A stretch of DNA of 9,569 nt from JADFOB01 sp046753625 (GCA_046753625.1 JBHHUB010000152.1:1-9569), one strand, 5' to 3'. Counted from the stretch's first letter, positions 1 to 6,512 are shown. Translations and numbers: made by a program. Notes: a model not told the origin generated them from the letters alone.

Positions 1-41
1 GACGACCCATTCAGGGTCGAAGAGAGTGGGGGGTGCGGTGA

Positions 42-70
42 CCGTGGGTCCGCCTTGGGCGGACCCACGG
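42..70. repeat. Perfect 13-bp-arm palindrome
   Basis: Arms CCGTGGGTCCGCC (42-54) and GGCGGACCCACGG (58-70) flank a 3-nt TTG loop. In RNA this would be a very stable hairpin. No T-run follows, so it is not a classical intrinsic terminator. Its position among other palindromes suggests a dispersed REP-like element, which is inference, but it could also end transcription entering from the left. Confidence 0.75.
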
Positions 71-80
71 CTACTGTAGG

Positions 81-97
81 ACAGCCTTTCAGGCTGT
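81..97. repeat. Short palindrome, 7-bp arms
   Basis: ACAGCCT (81-87) and AGGCTGT (91-97) flank TTC. It lies 10 bp after the larger palindrome at 42-70, and the two may form one composite repeat unit. There is no T-tract, and the function is unknown. Confidence 0.65.
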
Positions 98-240
98 AGG
101 AAAGAACGGTGTTGGAGCCGCCGGAAGTGTGTCATGCACGCGCCGGGAAATGGCGGGAATCGCGGATTGGGGGGATGAGGGCAGGTGAATGGAGGTTTCT
201 CCGCCCCGCTGGAGTGAGCAAGGCGCGCTCGGACGCGGGG

Positions 241-262
241 CCGCGCGGGCTAAAGCCCGCGG
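241..262 (+). repeat. 22-bp dispersed palindromic repeat, copy 1
   Basis: The core is a hairpin, CGCGGGCT-AA-AGCCCGCG in form. The identical 22 bp recur at 4721-4742 in the opposite orientation. The sequence after it (GCGGCTCAGGGG, 259-270) resembles GCGGCTCGGG at 4818-4827 and GCGGCTCGGGG at 489 and 4865. The exact 22-bp identity 4.5 kb apart, both copies outside genes, marks it as a dispersed intergenic repeat family. No mobility gene is visible. Confidence 0.8.
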
Positions 263-278
263 CTCAGGGGTAGAGCTT

Positions 279-437
279 GCGCGTAGGGCAGGCTACGGGG
301 TAGGGCAGGGCGCTGCTTTGTTGCAGGGTCCGTCCAAGCAGAACCTGCGACGAAGCGTTCGCCTGCCAAGGGCAGTGCGGACCCCGTTGGCAAGGGAACG
401 CCCCGCCTACGGCGGACCAACCCCCTGCCCTACGCGC
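279..437. repeat. 159-bp segment bounded by a 14-bp inverted repeat (MITE-like candidate)
   Basis: GCGCGTAGGGCAGG at 279-292 is the exact reverse complement of CCTGCCCTACGCGC at 424-437. A second partial copy of the left arm, GTAGGGCAGGG, follows at 300-310. The interior is noncoding. I see no clear target-site duplication immediately outside the arms, so a miniature transposable element is only one explanation. A structured RNA or a decayed repeat is equally possible. Confidence 0.4.
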
Positions 438-571
438 CCTTGGTGCAGGATGAGAGGCTAATGCCGCACGGCGTGGGGGCTGAGGTCCGCGGCTCGGGGA
501 AGGAGACCCTCCGGCGGCAGGGGCGGACGGCGGTGGCGGTTGGTATACAGAGCCGTCGCCTTGGCGCATGT

Positions 572-600
572 TTGATCCGTGTGACCGATCCCGATAGACT
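572..600 (+). promoter_or_regulatory. Possible sigma-70 promoter for the plus-strand cluster
   Basis: TTGATC (572-577; 4 of 6 to TTGACA) and TAGACT (595-600; 4 of 6 to TATAAT) are separated by 17 nt. Transcription would begin near 607, about 85 nt before the ATG at 692. Both boxes are weak and could occur by chance. Confidence 0.25.
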
Positions 601-691
601 CGCCCGGTGAAAACGCGGGTCCGTGGCGGTTGGCCGGGCGGTTGCCAAGACACAGCGGAGGGCCGCTGTGCTACACGATGAGGTTACGCAT

Positions 692-1558
692 ATGGCGTTG
701 AAATCCAAACCAGCTCGGCGATTGACCTTGGCGGTGGCCCTTACGGGCGTTGTGGTTGCCACCCACGGCTGCGCGGCCACGGGTCGATGGATCATGGGCG
801 GCTGGGTGGCGGATTACGAATCGGCCGAGCAACGCGTGCGCGACACCGACCGGGAATTGCTCATCTATTTCAAGGCATCAAGCCAACGCAAGACCGATTC
901 CGTTGAAGAAATCCTCGACAGCGCCGCCATGAAGACGACCCTTCGTGGCTACGTTAAGTGCAAGCTCTTCCGAACCCACGAACCCCATCGCCGGTATGTC
1001 AAGCAATACGGCGTGCAACGCGCCCCATCACTGATCCTGGTTCATGCCGACGGCACGTACCATGCGACTTCCACCGTGTTTTCCCGAGAGGATGTTAAGG
1101 CGTTTCTGGCTCAATCCGATTCGGCCGGAGCCACGCCCGACGTCAACCCGCACCTTCCGCGCGCCGCCTCCTATCGATGGGTCCGGCGAATTGAGGCCGC
1201 CCGTCAGGAGGCCGACCAAACCGGCCAGCCCATTCTCTACGTTTTTGTCCGCCCGATGACGCGGGATTGGAAAAACCTAAGATCGCTCCTTAATCGCCGA
1301 GAAGTGTTCCTGCGAACCAAGCGTATGGTCGCCTGCCGCCTCTCATCCTGGTCGAAAAACGCCCGAAAGCTCGCCGAATCCCTCGGCATCCGCGATTGGC
1401 CGGCGATCGCCATTTGCCGGCCGGACGGAAACAATGACATTCTGGAACGACCGGCGGCGTACGAGCCTATCTGCCGCTTGGCCGACGCCAACTTGAAGCT
1501 CCACGATGAATCCGCAAGCCCCCCAGTATCCAAAGCCTCGGCCGCCGGACAGCCCTGA
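692..1558 (+). CDS. Probable lipoprotein with two thioredoxin-like domains lacking CxxC
   Basis: The protein has 288 aa. The start is ATG 692, with GAGG (680-683) 8 nt upstream. The upstream GTG at 623 would place 23 unrelated residues before a clear signal sequence. Residues 1-27 are Lys/Arg-rich, then hydrophobic, ending ATHGC, so Cys27 may be lipidated. The -3 Thr and -2 His make this a poor lipobox, and a plain secretion signal or N-terminal anchor is possible. Residues about 51-145 and 155-270 each look like a thioredoxin fold: a strand after Asp/Thr (ELLIYF, QPILYVFV), a helix, then a probable cis-proline (APSLI, Pro112; WPAIAI, Pro237). Neither has CxxC where the redox pair belongs (around 60-67 and 185-192), so disulfide exchange is unlikely and a binding or scaffold role more likely. 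The C-terminus is Ser/Ala/Pro-rich. It is first in the cluster and its last 53 bp overlap the next gene. The fold call is from pattern, not a search. Confidence 0.7.
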   Translation: MALKSKPARRLTLAVALTGVVVATHGCAATGRWIMGGWVADYESAEQRVRDTDRELLIYFKASSQRKTDSVEEILDSAAMKTTLRGYVKCKLFRTHEPHRRYVKQYGVQRAPSLILVHADGTYHATSTVFSREDVKAFLAQSDSAGATPDVNPHLPRAASYRWVRRIEAARQEADQTGQPILYVFVRPMTRDWKNLRSLLNRREVFLRTKRMVACRLSSWSKNARKLAESLGIRDWPAIAICRPDGNNDILERPAAYEPICRLADANLKLHDESASPPVSKASAAGQP

Positions 1559-2192
1559 GCCCGTCGGAGGCACGGCGCATCCGGCCGCCTGGCTTAACTG
1601 GCCCAATCGCATCACCATAGCGCGGATCATTCTTGTCGTTCCCTTCATCATTTGCCTGCTGAATCTGAATCATGGCTGGGCCTACTGGCGCTACGTGGCC
1701 ATCACCATTTTCGCCGTAATGGCGATCAGCGACGTGCTCGACGGCTATCTGGCCCGGCGCCTGGCCGAAGAAACGGCGTTGGGGCGTTTTCTAGACCCGG
1801 TTGGCGATAAGCTGCTCGTCGCAGGGGCCGTGATTCTTCTCGCGTTTGACGCCACCGGCGTGCCGGGCTTTCCGCTGCCGAGCTGGGTGGCCGTGGTCGC
1901 GATCGGCAAAGATGCCCTCACCGTACTCGGATTCGCACTGGTTTACGCAACGACAGGCCGTTTCTTTATTCAGCCGAGGGTGTTGGGAAAGACGTGTACC
2001 CTGCTACAATGTGTGACCGTTGGGTTTTGCCTGCTGGGTCCGGATCTGCCGGGGTGGGTCCGGCCGGCTTGGCCGGTGCTCTATGGGGCCGCCAGCGGGC
2101 TGGCCGTCGCGGCGACGGTCGACTACCTGGCTTTGGGAAGCCGGTTTGCATCCGCGTGCCACGCACACAGTAATGAGAGAATCCATGACTAA
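1506..2192 (+). CDS. pgsA: CDP-alcohol phosphatidyltransferase (PgsA / cardiolipin-synthase type)
   Basis: A 228-aa membrane enzyme of phospholipid synthesis that transfers a phosphatidyl group from CDP-diacylglycerol to an alcohol, probably glycerol 3-phosphate. The family signature DG-x2-AR-x8-G-x3-D-x3-D is complete: Asp76, Asp79, Gly80, Ala83, Arg84, Gly93, Asp97, Asp101. These residues bind the metal and CDP in this family. The N-terminal LNWPNRITIARI (30-41) matches the usual NLPNxLTxxRI opening. GKTCTLLQ (161-168) fits the later GKxxTxxQ motif. About five to six hydrophobic segments follow. The REI motif typical of PgsA is replaced by GKD (134-136), so a CMP-forming cardiolipin synthase is the main alternative. 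There is no later in-frame ATG, GTG or TTG before the conserved core, so translation must begin within the preceding gene. This gives a Pro-rich 29-residue N-terminal extension and a 53-bp overlap. Its last 8 bp overlap ribBA. Confidence 0.88.
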   Translation: MNPQAPQYPKPRPPDSPEPVGGTAHPAAWLNWPNRITIARIILVVPFIICLLNLNHGWAYWRYVAITIFAVMAISDVLDGYLARRLAEETALGRFLDPVGDKLLVAGAVILLAFDATGVPGFPLPSWVAVVAIGKDALTVLGFALVYATTGRFFIQPRVLGKTCTLLQCVTVGFCLLGPDLPGWVRPAWPVLYGAASGLAVAATVDYLALGSRFASACHAHSNERIHD

Positions 2193-3432
2193 GCCCCCAT
2201 TTGCTCCCATCGAGCAAGCGTTCGACGATCTCAACGAAGGTCGGATGATCATTCTGGTCGACGATGAGAACCGCGAGAACGAAGGCGATCTGGTCGTCTC
2301 GGCTCAGAAGATCACGCCGGAAACCGTCAACTTCATGCTCAAGTACGGGCGAGGCGTGCTCTGTATGCCCATGACCCGACAACGGTGTGAGCAGCTCAAC
2401 ATCCACCTGCAAACTTCGGAAAACACGACGCAATTCGGCACGGCGTTTACCGTAACGGTCGATGCGCACAGCCGCTTCGGCGTGACCACCGGGGTCTCCG
2501 CGTCCGACCGTGCCAAAACGATCGAGGTAGCGGCCGCGCCGAATACGAAGCCCGCCGATCTCTCCCGCCCGGGGCATGTCAATCCCCTGATGGCCCGCGA
2601 CGGCGGCGTGCTGGTCCGCGCGGGGCAGACCGAGGGCTCGGTGGATCTCTGCCGCCTGGCGGGCTTGACGCCGACGGCGGCCATCATCGAGATCATGAAC
2701 GAGGATGGGTCTATGGCACGATTGCCGGATTTGACCGAATTGGCGCTCGCGCACGACCTGCACATCTACACCGTGGCGCAGATCATTGAGTATCGGATGC
2801 AGCGCGAAGCCTTCGTGGCGCGGGGGGTTACGACGAAACTGCCCACGCGGTTCGGTGAATTTACGTTGATCGAGTTTCACTCCCCCGTGGACGCGGAACC
2901 GCACCTGGCCCTTTGTGCCGGCGGCGTGGGCGCGCTGGATGCCGATGGTCATCCCATCGTGCATGATGAGCCGGTGTTGGTGCGCGTGGAGTGTGAATGC
3001 ATGACCGGGCACATGTTTCACTCGCTCCGTTGCGATTGCGGTCAGCAGCTCGAACGGGCGATGCAGTTGGTCCAAGAGCGCGGCAAAGGCGCGGTAGTCT
3101 ATTTGCGGCAGGAAGGGCGCGGTATCGGTTTGCACAACAAGCTGCGGGCGTATCAACTTCAGGATGAAGGTTGGGATACGGTTCAGGCCAACGAGAAGCT
3201 CGGCCTCCCCGCCGATCGCCGCGATTACGGCGTGGGCGCTCAGATCCTTCGCGATCTCGGTTTGCGGCAGTTGGAAATCCTGACCAACAATCCCAAAAAG
3301 GTAAGCCGCCTGGAAGTCTACGGGATCACCGTGGCCAAGCAAACGACCATCGAAATACCGCCCAACGAGCACAACGAGCGCTACCTGCGCACCAAACGCG
3401 AGAAGCTCGGGCATATGCTCAAGGATGTGTAA
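2185..3432 (+). CDS. ribBA: RibBA: 3,4-dihydroxy-2-butanone 4-phosphate synthase / GTP cyclohydrolase II
   Basis: A 415-aa cytosolic bifunctional enzyme supplying both riboflavin precursors: ribulose 5-phosphate to dihydroxybutanone phosphate (RibB, about 1-205) and GTP to the diaminopyrimidinone (RibA, about 210-415). RibB shows DDENRENEGD (26-35), Cys60, GVTTGVSASDR (99-109), GHVNPL (130-135) and EIMNEDG (169-175). The usual GHTEA metal-binding motif reads GQTEG, with Gln148 in place of His (codon CAG 2626-2628). RibA keeps zinc ligands Cys272, Cys283 and Cys285, QEGRGIGL (309-316), Tyr323, and the catalytic pair Asp344/Arg346 in PADRRDYG. The motif before the first zinc Cys is RVECECMTGH rather than RVHSECLTGD. 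Length is normal for RibBA. I chose ATG 2185 because homology begins there, a GAGAGA (2175-2180) lies 4 nt upstream, and it overlaps the pgsA stop by 8 bp, suggesting translational coupling. Longer in-frame starts (2020, 2173) only add non-homologous residues read from pgsA. No FMN riboswitch is visible upstream. Confidence 0.95.
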   Translation: MTKPPFAPIEQAFDDLNEGRMIILVDDENRENEGDLVVSAQKITPETVNFMLKYGRGVLCMPMTRQRCEQLNIHLQTSENTTQFGTAFTVTVDAHSRFGVTTGVSASDRAKTIEVAAAPNTKPADLSRPGHVNPLMARDGGVLVRAGQTEGSVDLCRLAGLTPTAAIIEIMNEDGSMARLPDLTELALAHDLHIYTVAQIIEYRMQREAFVARGVTTKLPTRFGEFTLIEFHSPVDAEPHLALCAGGVGALDADGHPIVHDEPVLVRVECECMTGHMFHSLRCDCGQQLERAMQLVQERGKGAVVYLRQEGRGIGLHNKLRAYQLQDEGWDTVQANEKLGLPADRRDYGVGAQILRDLGLRQLEILTNNPKKVSRLEVYGITVAKQTTIEIPPNEHNERYLRTKREKLGHMLKDV

Positions 3433-3475
3433 CCATCGGCACCGACCTACCTCAGCCGGTCCACCGCCGCCATGA

Positions 3476-3517
3476 GACCTTCGACTTTCGACCTTCGACC
3501 TTAGACCTTAGACTGTC
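3476..3517. repeat. Six-copy 7-bp tandem repeat (GACCTTM) between ribBA and the wecA-like gene
   Basis: The copies are GACCTTC, GACTTTC, GACCTTC, GACCTTA, GACCTTA, GACTGTC, contiguous and in phase over 42 bp. The array ends 4 bp before the ATG at 3522, where a ribosome binding site would be expected, and no Shine-Dalgarno is otherwise visible. Because the unit is 7 bp, a change in copy number would alter spacing but not a reading frame already closed by the ribBA stop. Confidence 0.85.
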
Positions 3518-3521
3518 CCCC

Positions 3522-4634
3522 ATGAGTTCGGTTGTTCTTCTTGCCGGGGCTGTTGGGTTCGTTTCGTCCGCGCTGGCGACGGTCGTCGTCCGCGGCGTGG
3601 CACGGCGCATCGGATTCATCGACCGCCCGGGTGGGCATAAAGGGCACGACACACCGATCGCGCTGGGCGGGGGCGTGGCGCTCTACCTGGCGATTTGCTT
3701 GCCGCTGCTGGCGGGAACGTTGCTGGCCTGGATGGCGGGCGACGGCGGACCATCGGGCGCATGGTTGCACTGGATTCCGGCGCTGGTGCTCGCCCATCTC
3801 GAAGGCGTGGCCTCCAAGCTCCCGCAAGTGCTGGCGATCGTAGCGTGCTGCACGGTTCTGCTGATCGTCGGACTGATGGACGATCGCACGCCGCTGGGGC
3901 CGGCGCCCAAGTTCGCCGTGCAAATCGCGGTGGCGCTGTTTACCGCCGCGGTGATGGGCATCCGCGCGGGCGAGGCGTTGGGGCCGATTCCCTCGGTCGC
4001 GCTGACGGTCTTTTGGATCGTACTGATCACCAACGCCTTCAACTTCCTCGATAATATGGACGGGCTGAGCGCGGGCGTGATGACGATCGCGGCCGTCCTA
4101 CTCGCGCTGACCGGCTGGCAGGCGGGCCAGATCTTCGTGCCGGTGCTCGCGTGTGTGATGGCCGGCGGCGGGCTGGGGTTCCTACTGTTCAACTTTTCGC
4201 CGGCAAGCATCTTCATGGGCGATGCGGGGAGCCTGGTGATCGGCTACTTGCTTAGCGTGCTGACGATTCTGACGACCTTTTACGATCCTGCGCAGGGCAC
4301 CCGACCGCTTGGCGTGATCGTTCCGTTGGTCGTGCTGGCGGTGCCGTTGTACGACGTGACCAGCGTGGTCATTCACCGCATTCGCGCGGGACAAAGCCCG
4401 CTGGTCGGCGACCGTCGCCACTTCTCGCACCGCCTGCAAGGCCGCGGCATGAGCACGCGGGCGGCCGTGGGGACGATCTATCTGGCGACGCTGGCGACGG
4501 GCCTGCCGGCCATCGCACTGCCGCGGGTCGATTGGCCGATCGCGGTGTTGCTGCTCGTGCAGTGTTGTTGCGTCGTCCTGATGATCGCGATCCTGGAACA
4601 CACGGGCGCCAACGCAGACGCACCTTCGCCGTAG
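3522..4634 (+). CDS. wecA: Polyprenyl-phosphate HexNAc-1-phosphate transferase (WecA/TagO family)
   Basis: A 370-aa polytopic inner-membrane enzyme with about ten hydrophobic segments. The family moves a sugar-1-phosphate, usually GlcNAc-1-P, from its UDP donor to undecaprenyl phosphate, priming surface polysaccharide, O-antigen or teichoic-acid-like glycans. Motifs in order: DRPGGHK (34-40), GLMDDRTPLGP (117-127) with the catalytic Asp pair 120/121, NAFNFLDNMDGLSAG (171-185), FNFSPASIFMGDAGS (223-237) with Asp234, and GDRRHFSHRL (296-305). The HxxHRL ending is typical of WecA/TagO. MraY has an HHH motif there instead, so the peptidoglycan enzyme is unlikely. The exact sugar cannot be read from sequence. 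ATG 3522 starts at the conserved first membrane helix. Longer in-frame starts only read through the ribBA end and the heptamer array. The 89-bp gap after ribBA allows co-transcription or a separate promoter. The gene ends facing a convergent minus-strand gene. Confidence 0.92.
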   Translation: MSSVVLLAGAVGFVSSALATVVVRGVARRIGFIDRPGGHKGHDTPIALGGGVALYLAICLPLLAGTLLAWMAGDGGPSGAWLHWIPALVLAHLEGVASKLPQVLAIVACCTVLLIVGLMDDRTPLGPAPKFAVQIAVALFTAAVMGIRAGEALGPIPSVALTVFWIVLITNAFNFLDNMDGLSAGVMTIAAVLLALTGWQAGQIFVPVLACVMAGGGLGFLLFNFSPASIFMGDAGSLVIGYLLSVLTILTTFYDPAQGTRPLGVIVPLVVLAVPLYDVTSVVIHRIRAGQSPLVGDRRHFSHRLQGRGMSTRAAVGTIYLATLATGLPAIALPRVDWPIAVLLLVQCCCVVLMIAILEHTGANADAPSP

Positions 4635-4720
4635 CGGCGATCCGGATTCCAGTTGCCATCCATTTGGCCCCCAAGTACATGGCAGCCGAGCATGTGACCC
4701 CCGAACACACGACACCCGAA

Positions 4721-4742
4721 CCGCGGGCTTTAGCCCGCGCGG
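4721..4742 (-). repeat. 22-bp dispersed palindromic repeat, copy 2
   Basis: This is the exact reverse complement of 241-262. The flank matches loosely too: on the minus strand it reads GCGGTTCGGG where copy 1 reads GCGGCTCAGG. It sits 86 bp after the wecA-like stop and could fold into a strong hairpin in transcripts from either side. Confidence 0.8.
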
Positions 4743-4864
4743 TCTTGCGGATGTTGCCAACGATGTGGCCTCTTTCCGGCGCGCGTCCTGCTCCCATCGC
4801 CGCGCAAGCTGAAGCATGCGGCTCGGGTTGGGGTGGGCATGCAGTTCAGGGTTGGAGCAAACGT

Positions 4865-4886
4865 GCGGCTCGGGGGAAAGAGCCGC
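4865..4886. terminator. Hairpin downstream of the GT-C gene, possible weak terminator
   Basis: GCGGCTC (4865-4871) and GAGCCGC (4880-4886) flank an 8-nt loop. It lies 43 bp beyond the stop of the minus-strand glycosyltransferase. On the minus strand the stem is followed by ACGTTTG, a poor T-tract. It may be a terminator or another member of the GCGGCTCGGGG repeat family. Confidence 0.3.
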
Positions 4887-4929
4887 TTCCTGATGCGCGC
4901 GGTTCGGACGCCCAGGCGGACACCGCGGG

Positions 4930-6468
4930 TCAGCGAGGCTTGGCGCTGATGCGGATCAGACGACGCGGATCGAAGCGAAGCTGTGGATAGGATTCGCCGT
5001 CCAGCAGAATGGGCTCCGCCTTGCGATCGATCGCCGACAGGATGCGACCGGGCTCCGATCCGAATAGGATGAGATACGTCACGCGCGGATCGGAAAACGC
5101 ATTCGGATCGACGGGCAGGCCATCCGGATCGAGGCTGACATAGTCGATGGGAACGCCTCGGGTCGGATAGTAATCAAACGCGATGCGTTCGAGGGCCTCC
5201 TGCTTGGGATAGCTCTTGTGGTCCACCGCGAGAACCACTCGCTCTTGCTGGGTATCGACATGTTCGTTGAGAAAGGAAACCAGTTCGCGGAATCCCGGCT
5301 CGTATTGGGCGGATTGCATCACCCATTGGGGCGCCGTCTGAATGCAGAACACCACGGCCAGGATCATGGGCCATCGCCGGCCCATACGACCGGCGATCAG
5401 TAGCGGGACCAACGTAGCCGGCACCGCCGAGGGAAGCAGATACCGCGACACGAGCAGCGGCGCACCCGCCAGCGAAATCGTAAGCAACCCACCCCAGAAC
5501 ACGACAAGCCAAACCAGCAAGAGCCCGACGGGATCGCCCGCACCCGTTGCGATACGCTGCCCAATCCGGTCGAAGAACCGACCCGCCGTGCCCAAGCGCG
5601 CCATGAGCCAGAGCACGATCGACGGCAGCAACACCAGCGTCAGCCAGAATCCGCCGAACGAGGATCGTGCGAATGCCCGCACGACCGTACCCGGCGTGAG
5701 TTCAGGCACCCACCCGAGCCCCTGCAACACCTGAGTCTTGGCGCAAAGGAAATGAACGGCCATCGGCACGCATAACATCACCGCCGCGGTCAGCACCAAC
5801 AGGTTGAATTGCCCGCCGGTGCGCTCGCGTTGTTTCCGAAAAACGGGTTCGAACCACAAACCCTGCGCGAGCAAAACAAACCCCGTCAGGTAGTGCGCGT
5901 GGAACGCCAGGGCCGTTGCGAGGACATACGCAATCCCAAGCGGCGCGCGGCCCCGTCGAACATCGCAGCGGACCACCAGCAAATGCCAGCACGCCATGGA
6001 CACCGTGCCCAACATGAGCCACAGCGTGTACGGTCGGACCTCCTGACTGTAGCGTATCTGCAGGGCATGGCAGGCCGCGATCAGCGCAGCCGCCAGAGCG
6101 ACGCGCCGGCCACCGGTCTTGAGGCCAAGCCAGGCCATAGCCGCGATGGCTCCCACCCCAAACACGGCCGCCGGCGCACGCAAGGTCGCCTCACCGGCAA
6201 CCCCCACGTCCGAAATCATGCGGAGGCATAGTTGATAGAGCGGCGGGATGTTCAATTCCGGTTGCCAGTTCAGGCTTTCGAAAAACGGCAACCGCGCGGC
6301 ATGCCAGGTCGAGAACTCGTCTTGCCAGAGTGAGCGCACGCCAAGCCCGCGAAACCGGAGGTAGGCGCCCAGCAGCAAGATCAGCGTCAGCGCGACGCAA
6401 AACACAGCCGTCCGCGATCGACGCGGCCTTGAATCATCCCGGCACAGATCCGCAACCTCACTGGTCAT
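4930..6468 (-). CDS. GT-C fold membrane glycosyltransferase (ArnT/PMT, GT39-like)
   Basis: A 512-aa integral membrane protein. Such enzymes take a sugar from a polyprenyl- or dolichyl-phosphate carrier and place it on a protein, lipid A or another acceptor outside the cytoplasmic membrane. After a short basic N-terminus, a membrane helix (about 20-38) leads to LRFRGLGVRSLWQDEFSTW (37-55). Asp50/Glu51 match the acidic pair of the first outer loop, which is catalytic in GT-C enzymes. NIPPLYQLCLR (73-83) and RYSQEVRPYTL (139-149) match the conserved PPLY and SQExRxY segments of this family. About nine further hydrophobic segments fill the middle. From about residue 385 the C-terminus is a soluble, probably periplasmic domain ending FDPRRLIRISAKPR. 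Sugar and acceptor cannot be inferred. It begins 44 bp after the MFS gene on the same strand, so co-transcription is likely. Only a weak GAG precedes the ATG. Confidence 0.85.
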   Translation of the reverse strand: MTSEVADLCRDDSRPRRSRTAVFCVALTLILLLGAYLRFRGLGVRSLWQDEFSTWHAARLPFFESLNWQPELNIPPLYQLCLRMISDVGVAGEATLRAPAAVFGVGAIAAMAWLGLKTGGRRVALAAALIAACHALQIRYSQEVRPYTLWLMLGTVSMACWHLLVVRCDVRRGRAPLGIAYVLATALAFHAHYLTGFVLLAQGLWFEPVFRKQRERTGGQFNLLVLTAAVMLCVPMAVHFLCAKTQVLQGLGWVPELTPGTVVRAFARSSFGGFWLTLVLLPSIVLWLMARLGTAGRFFDRIGQRIATGAGDPVGLLLVWLVVFWGGLLTISLAGAPLLVSRYLLPSAVPATLVPLLIAGRMGRRWPMILAVVFCIQTAPQWVMQSAQYEPGFRELVSFLNEHVDTQQERVVLAVDHKSYPKQEALERIAFDYYPTRGVPIDYVSLDPDGLPVDPNAFSDPRVTYLILFGSEPGRILSAIDRKAEPILLDGESYPQLRFDPRRLIRISAKPR

Positions 6469-6512
6469 GCACTACTCGTTGGAAAGGATCGTGGCCGGTG
6501 CCACGGCATCGT

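Larger units (their letters stand above)
1..622. other. Repeat-rich noncoding stretch upstream of the plus-strand cluster
   Basis: I see no convincing gene here. The open frames on both strands give low-complexity Arg/Pro/Gly/Ala-rich proteins with no recognisable domain and no good ribosome binding site. The stretch instead holds at least four short palindromes (3-19, 42-70, 81-97, 241-262), a 14-bp inverted repeat with widely spaced arms (279-292 and 424-437), and copies of a GCGGCTCRGG motif at 259 and 489. The small palindrome at 3-19 has arms CGACCC and GGGTCG around ATTCA. The 5' edge may lie just past the end of an upstream gene outside the window. Confidence 0.7.
4635..4929. other. 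Convergent intergenic region with palindromic repeats
   Basis: This 295-bp gap lies between the stop codons of two converging genes. It holds the second copy of the 22-bp palindrome (4721-4742), GCGGCTCGGG at 4818-4827, and a 7-bp-arm hairpin at 4865-4886. There is no GC hairpin followed by a clear T-run, so termination of the two genes is not explained by a classical intrinsic terminator. Open frames here encode low-complexity sequence and are not credible genes. Confidence 0.7.

Noticed and set aside
189..461. 90-codon plus-strand frame in the left repeat region
   Set aside because: It runs across the 22-bp palindrome and the inverted-repeat segment, its composition is Arg/Gly/Ala-rich and there is no domain.
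2020..2184. Longer RibBA start within pgsA
   Set aside because: The extra 55 residues are pgsA read out of frame. RibB homology starts at the ATG at 2185, which has a purine-rich ribosome binding site.
1980..2184. FMN riboswitch upstream of ribBA
   Set aside because: This is pgsA coding sequence, and I could not find the conserved RFN aptamer blocks.
1966..3414. Long 482-codon open frame on the minus strand opposite ribBA
   Set aside because: The protein is His/Arg-rich with no domain. It is the antisense shadow of the strongly conserved ribBA coding sequence in GC-rich DNA.
3476..3517. CRISPR array
   Set aside because: The units are 7 bp, contiguous and without spacers, and no cas gene is present.
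3171..3521. Longer start for the WecA-like protein
   Set aside because: The added residues are ribBA read out of frame plus the heptamer array. The family's first membrane helix begins at ATG 3522.
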